The position numbers and the translations under genes are program-made. The notes beneath the pieces were generated by a model. That model saw only the letters and a program-made list of their open reading frames with translations, ran no database searches and was not told the origin of the DNA. Shown here piece by piece: positions 1 to 9,157 of a stretch of DNA of 9,157 nt. Position 1 is the stretch's first letter; each line of letters opens with the position of its first letter. This DNA is from Pseudomonadota bacterium (GTDB taxonomy: Bacteria > Pseudomonadota > Gammaproteobacteria > Competibacterales > Competibacteraceae): contig JAGTSD010000080.1 in the NCBI GenBank assembly GCA_018262135.1, forward strand, positions 1-9,157, given 5' to 3'.

Positions 1-4234
<4,234 letters not shown>

Positions 4235-4364
4235 GCGCGCATGAGTCCATAATCGGGGCCTCCTAAAAAGGCGGGGACGCGCAGCGCTACCCGCCTTTTT
4301 TCATTCTCGGCCACGAGGGTAAAGGTGTTTTGTTTCTTCTTCCCCACTCCAGCCCATCCATCCC
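4235..4364 (+). other. Intergenic region between rpoC and the ABC exporter
   Basis: These 130 bases hold the rpoC terminator and then a 63-base spacer that is T/C-rich close to the ABC start. I see no convincing -35/-10 pair and no Shine-Dalgarno sequence before the ATG at 4365. The exporter must be served either by a weak promoter here that I cannot define or by read-through of the terminator. Confidence 0.6.
4265..4301 (+). terminator. Rho-independent terminator after rpoC
   Basis: aaaaaggcggg (4265-4275) and cccgccttttt (4290-4300) form a perfect 11-bp stem. The loop is 14 bases, and the right arm runs into six T residues (4296-4301). It lies 31 bases after the rpoC stop codon and should end the rpoC transcript. 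The A-tract on the left arm could also allow some termination from the opposite strand, but no gene points at it from that side within the window. Confidence 0.93.
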
Positions 4365-5245
<881 letters not shown>

Positions 5246-5249
<4 letters not shown>

Positions 5250-6253
5250 GTTTCAAGCGCTTCTGGGCGGTTTTCGTTTGCCGCAACCGGGAATTCCTGC
5301 GCGACCGCTCCACGATGACCTGGAACCTGCTGTTTCCAGTTTCCCTGATCGCCGGTTTCGCCGTCGCCTTCTCCGGGCCGGGGCTGGCTCTCTACAAAGT
5401 GGGCATGCTGAGCACGGTTGACGGCGGAAGCGGCAACGATTTTTTCCAGACCCGCTATATCCAGTTTATCCCAGTCGCCGATCTGCCCACCGCTTTACCC
5501 AAGGTCGAGCGCCACCAACTGGACATGCTGGTGGACCCCGCTGGGCGGCGTTACTGGATCAACGAGGAATCGCCGAAGGGCTATGTGCTGGAGCGAATCC
5601 TGCGCGGCGCAGGCGCGCAAACCGACTTCAACAAGCAAACCGTGTCCGGCCGGGTCATCCGCTATGTGGATTGGGTTGCGCCGGGCATCCTGGCGATGAA
5701 CATGATGTTCAGTTGCCTGTTCGGCGTCGGTTACGTCATCGTCCGTTACCGCAAGAACGGGATGCTGAAGCGACTGAAGGCCACGCCGCTGACGCCGCTG
5801 GAATTCCTGTCCGCCCAAGTGGCCTCGCGGTTATGGCTGATCCTGGCGACCACCGCGCTGGTGTTCGCCGGTACCGACGGGTTGATCGGCTTCCCGATGC
5901 ACGGCTCCTATCTCGACCTGTTCACCGTATTCCTGGTGGGAGCGATCAGCCTGATCAGCCTGGGACTGATCGTCGCCGCCCGCACCACCAGCGAGGAAGT
6001 CGCCGCCGGCCTGCTCAACGCACTCAGTTGGCCGATGACGTTTCTGTCGGGCGTCTGGTTTTCGCTGGAAGGCGTTCATCCGGTGCTGCAACAGTGCGCG
6101 CAACTGGCGCCGCTGACTCACATCATCGAAGCGGCGCGGGCAGTCATGATTGACGGCGTCGGCCTGGCGGCGATCTCCGGCCACCTGCTGGCGCTGACGG
6201 CGATGAGCATTGGGTTCATGGCGGTCGGCGCCTGGCTGTTTCGGTGGGAATGA
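5246..6253 (+). CDS. ABC-2 type exporter, permease subunit
   Basis: This 335-residue inner-membrane protein should form the translocation path for the adjacent ATPase. Hydrophobic stretches suggest six membrane segments: about 25-44, 145-166, 196-212, 225-245, 252-272 and 306-332. A polar region of about 95 residues between the first two (about 48-140) is probably periplasmic. The cytoplasmic loop RYRKNGMLKRLKATPLTPLE (167-186) after segment 2 resembles the coupling loop conserved in ABC-2 permeases. The PMTFLSGVWFSLEGVHP stretch (263-279) is also typical of the family. The start overlaps the ATPase stop (ATGA) and has GGGAG at 5233-5237, eight bases upstream. With one ATPase and one permease gene, the working complex is probably a dimer of each. 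The family call is secure; the substrate is unknown. Confidence 0.9.
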
Positions 6254-6308
6254 TCGTTTCCGGCAGCGGTCGTAATCAGAAGTCGCCAACCGACCAGGAG
6301 ACAACACC

Positions 6309-6947
<639 letters not shown>

Positions 6948-7008
6948 CTGGCATCAGGGCAACGATGCAGATTTCGATGATGCTTCCTAATCCAGCGGTC
7001 TTACCTCC

Positions 7009-7057
7009 GGCTGGGCGACGAGGAGCGCTCCCTGCGAGAGCGCTAGGCGCTCCAGCC
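7009..7057 (+). other. GC-rich structured stretch in the msrA-pta intergenic region
   Basis: The 165 bases between msrA and pta (6948-7112) contain no gene I can support. Within them, ggagcgc (7022-7028) can pair with gcgctcc (7047-7053), and ggctgg (7009-7014) with ccagcc (7052-7057). The palindrome agcgct occurs at 7024-7029 and 7039-7044, so alternative pairings compete. No T-tract follows, so this is not a standard intrinsic terminator. It could be a Rho-independent-like pause, part of the pta regulatory region, or simple repeat debris. Confidence 0.4.
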
Positions 7058-7069
7058 ATTCTGGTATAT

Positions 7070-7092
7070 GCTACGTTGCAGTGCAACATAGC
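7070..7092 (+). promoter_or_regulatory. 23-bp near-perfect palindrome upstream of pta, possible operator
   Basis: gctacgttgca (7070-7080) and tgcaacatagc (7082-7092) are inverted repeats around a single central g, matching at 10 of 11 positions. The site ends 20 bases before the pta start codon. A weak extended -10-like sequence, tgg-tatatg (7062-7070), abuts it, which would put the start of transcription inside the palindrome. That is a usual place for a repressor site. No good -35 box is visible. As RNA it could also form a 9-bp hairpin with a 5-base loop in the leader. The binding protein is unknown, and the operator role is inference. Confidence 0.45.
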
Positions 7093-7112
7093 TTACCCAT
7101 GAAGGTGTGGCC

Positions 7113-9157
7113 ATGACTACCGCCATTCTCGTCGTCCCCACCGAGCTACGGGTCGGGCTGACCACCGTCGCCCTCGGCTTGGTGCATGCCCTCGACCGCG
7201 AGGGCATCCCCGTCGGCTTCTGCAAACCGATCAGCCAGCCGCACGCCACCGACACGGGGCCGGAGCGCTCGACCCGGCTGGCCCGAACGGTCACTCGCCT
7301 GACTTCGCCCGAACCGATCCCGGTCGCCGAGGCCGAGAACCTGCTGGGCCACGGCCGGGAAAACATCCTGCTGGAAGAGGTGATCGCTCGCTACGAGCGG
7401 GCCGCCCACCACGCCGCCGTCGTCGTGGTCGAGGGTTTGGTGGACACCGAGGAACAACCCTATGGCACCCACCTCAACGCCAAAATGGCGCAAAGCCTGG
7501 ATGCCAGGGTCATCATCGTCGCCGCACCCGGCCGCGACACGCCACGGCAGGTCGCCGACGCTGTGGAAGTCGTGGCCCGCGCCTACGGCGGCATCCACCA
7601 CGAACGGATGCTGGGCTGCATCCTTAACTTGCTGGGCGCGCCGGTAGACCCGGCCGGTCATATCCGCTTCGATTTCAGCCGCGCTGAAACCGGTTACGAT
7701 CCCAACCACGAGAAAGAACTCCGCGACGAGTGCGCCCGGCACTGGCCCGAGACCTTCCGGCTGCTGGGCTGCATTCCCTGGCAACGCGAATTGATCGCGC
7801 CTCGGGTGCGGGACATCATGCACATGATTGATGCCCAGGCGCTCAACGAGGGCCAGTTGGATCGGCGCGTCACCCACGTGGCGCTGGGCGCCCGTACCCT
7901 GGCCAACAGTTGTCAGGATTTACGACCCGGGGCGCTGGTGATCGCCCCGGGCGACCGCGACGATCTGCTGCTGGCGGTCTGCATGGCGGCGATGAGCGGC
8001 ATCCACGTCGCCGCCATCCTGCTGACCGGCGGGCTCAAGCCCGATCCCCGGGTCTGGGCGCTGTGCAGGCCCGCGCTCGACGCCGGCCTGCCGGTACTGA
8101 CCATTTCCTACACCACCATGCAGTCGGTGCTATATCTGCCCTACATCAACCTGGAGGTTCCGCTCGACGACCGCGACCGCATGAAGCGGGCCATCGAAGC
8201 GGTCGCCTCGCATATCAGCCTGGACTGGAAGGAACCCCTGCTGACCACCATCGCGGCGGAGCGCCGGCTCAGCCCGCCGGCGTTCGAGCACATGCTGGTA
8301 GAGCGCGCCCACCGGGCCAACAAACGGATCATCCTGCCCGAAGGCAACGAACCGCGCACCATCGAGGCGGCGATCATCTGCCACCAGCGCGGCATCGCCC
8401 GCTGCGTCCTGATGGGCGACGCCGGGCGCATGCATCGGGTGATGGCCCGGCGCGGCATGACCCTCCCGCCGGACATCGAGATCATTGACCCCGCCCGGAT
8501 CGAACCGCGCTACGTGGACGCCATGGTGGAACTGCGCCAACACAAGGGGCTAACGGCGGGGCTGGCCGAGGAACAACTGCACGATCCAGTGGTCCTGGGC
8601 ACCATGATGCTGCATCTGGGCGAAGTGGACGGGCTGGTGTCCGGCGCGGTGCACACCACCGCCAACACCATCCGCCCCGCCCTGCAACTGATCAAGACTG
8701 CGCCCGGCGTGCGGCTGGTGTCCTCCATCTTTTTCATGTGCCTGCCCGAACAGGTGCTGGTCTACGGCGATTGCGCCATCAACATTGACCCCAACGCCGA
8801 GGAACTGGCCGACATCGCCATCCAGAGCGCCGAGTCGGCTCAGGCCTTCGGGATCACGCCGCGAGTGGCGATGCTGAGCTACAGCACCGGGGCCTCCGGC
8901 AGCGGCAGCGATGTGGAAAAAGTCAAGGAAGCGACCCACCTCGCCCGCGAGCGGCGGCCCGATCTACTGATTGATGGCCCCTTGCAGTACGACGCGGCGA
9001 CCATCAAGGAGGTGGCGGAGAGCAAGGCCCCGGACAGCCGGGTGGCGGGCCGGGCCACGGTGTTCATCTTCCCGGATCTGAACACCGGCAACACCACCTA
9101 CAAGGCGGTGCAGCGCAGCGCCGAAGTCATCAGCATCGGCCCGATGCTGCAGGGCCT
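7113..9157 (+). CDS. pta: Phosphate acetyltransferase Pta, long three-domain form, 3'-partial
   Basis: Pta converts acetyl-CoA plus phosphate to acetyl phosphate and CoA, reversibly, in the acetate (Pta-AckA) pathway. The frame is open from the ATG at 7113 to the window edge, giving 681 complete codons. The match to E. coli Pta (714 aa) is end to end and stops at GPMLQG, about 30 residues short of the usual C-terminus. Domains are an N-terminal BioD-like P-loop domain (about 1-225) with a degenerate loop PTELRVGLTT lacking the Walker lysine, a central DRTGG-type domain (about 250-370; LLTGG at 303-307), and the catalytic PTA domain from LSPPAF (386-391). Catalytic-domain blocks include LPEGNEPRT (408-416), SGAVHTTANTIRP (510-522), STGASGSGSD (591-600) and FPDLNTGNTTYKAVQR (653-668). 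Start choice: AAGG at 7102-7105 lies seven bases upstream, and the protein then begins exactly like E. coli Pta. No ackA lies upstream; downstream is not visible. Confidence 0.97.
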   Translation, partial: MTTAILVVPTELRVGLTTVALGLVHALDREGIPVGFCKPISQPHATDTGPERSTRLARTVTRLTSPEPIPVAEAENLLGHGRENILLEEVIARYERAAHHAAVVVVEGLVDTEEQPYGTHLNAKMAQSLDARVIIVAAPGRDTPRQVADAVEVVARAYGGIHHERMLGCILNLLGAPVDPAGHIRFDFSRAETGYDPNHEKELRDECARHWPETFRLLGCIPWQRELIAPRVRDIMHMIDAQALNEGQLDRRVTHVALGARTLANSCQDLRPGALVIAPGDRDDLLLAVCMAAMSGIHVAAILLTGGLKPDPRVWALCRPALDAGLPVLTISYTTMQSVLYLPYINLEVPLDDRDRMKRAIEAVASHISLDWKEPLLTTIAAERRLSPPAFEHMLVERAHRANKRIILPEGNEPRTIEAAIICHQRGIARCVLMGDAGRMHRVMARRGMTLPPDIEIIDPARIEPRYVDAMVELRQHKGLTAGLAEEQLHDPVVLGTMMLHLGEVDGLVSGAVHTTANTIRPALQLIKTAPGVRLVSSIFFMCLPEQVLVYGDCAINIDPNAEELADIAIQSAESAQAFGITPRVAMLSYSTGASGSGSDVEKVKEATHLARERRPDLLIDGPLQYDAATIKEVAESKAPDSRVAGRATVFIFPDLNTGNTTYKAVQRSAEVISIGPMLQG

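Noticed and set aside
7009..7092. Possible tRNA or small structured RNA gene before pta
   Set aside because: The stems do not form a cloverleaf, and there is no T-loop consensus or recognisable anticodon arm. There is also no terminator T-tract that would define an sRNA end.
7099..7116. Five-codon frame (MKVWP) whose stop overlaps the pta start as ATGA
   Set aside because: It could be a leader peptide for translational coupling, but it has no Shine-Dalgarno sequence of its own, and its body doubles as the pta ribosome site. Chance is the simpler reading.

Overview
The window is high-GC DNA (roughly 60-70% in the lines I counted by hand) from what looks like a free-living gammaproteobacterium. 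RpoC, MsrA and Pta all follow the Escherichia coli proteins closely in length and motif spacing. The RpoC trigger loop carries the large SI3 insertion seen in E. coli. A lineage such as Competibacteraceae or Chromatiales would fit, but this is a guess I cannot test from the sequence.

Layout, all on the + strand: (1) 1-4234, rpoC, the RNA polymerase beta' subunit. Its first ~92 residues lie before the window, and a one-base (+1) shift near 1816-1819 splits it into two frames. (2) 4265-4301, a strong intrinsic terminator. (3) 4365-5249 and 5246-6253, an ABC-2 type ATPase and permease pair overlapping by ATGA. (4) 6309-6947, msrA, probably in the same transcription unit as the ABC pair. (5) 6948-7112, a structured intergenic region with GCGCT-rich hairpins and a 23-bp near-perfect palindrome. 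(6) 7113 to the end, pta (phosphate acetyltransferase), open to the window edge and lacking about 30 C-terminal residues.

How the genes relate: rpoC closes an rpoBC-type transcription unit at its own terminator. The usual gammaproteobacterial continuation into rpsL-rpsG-fusA-tuf is absent here. The ABC pair should form an exporter of unknown substrate, MsrA repairs oxidised methionine, and Pta interconverts acetyl-CoA and acetyl phosphate. I see no functional link between these last three units beyond adjacency.

I found no mobile element, CRISPR array, RNA gene or clearly new multi-gene system. The most unusual signal is inside rpoC. A ~52-residue unit of the SI3 insertion is tandemly duplicated and followed by an extra ~30-residue segment, making SI3 about 86 residues longer than in E. 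coli. The frameshift in this essential gene is best explained by a sequence error, but it should be checked.
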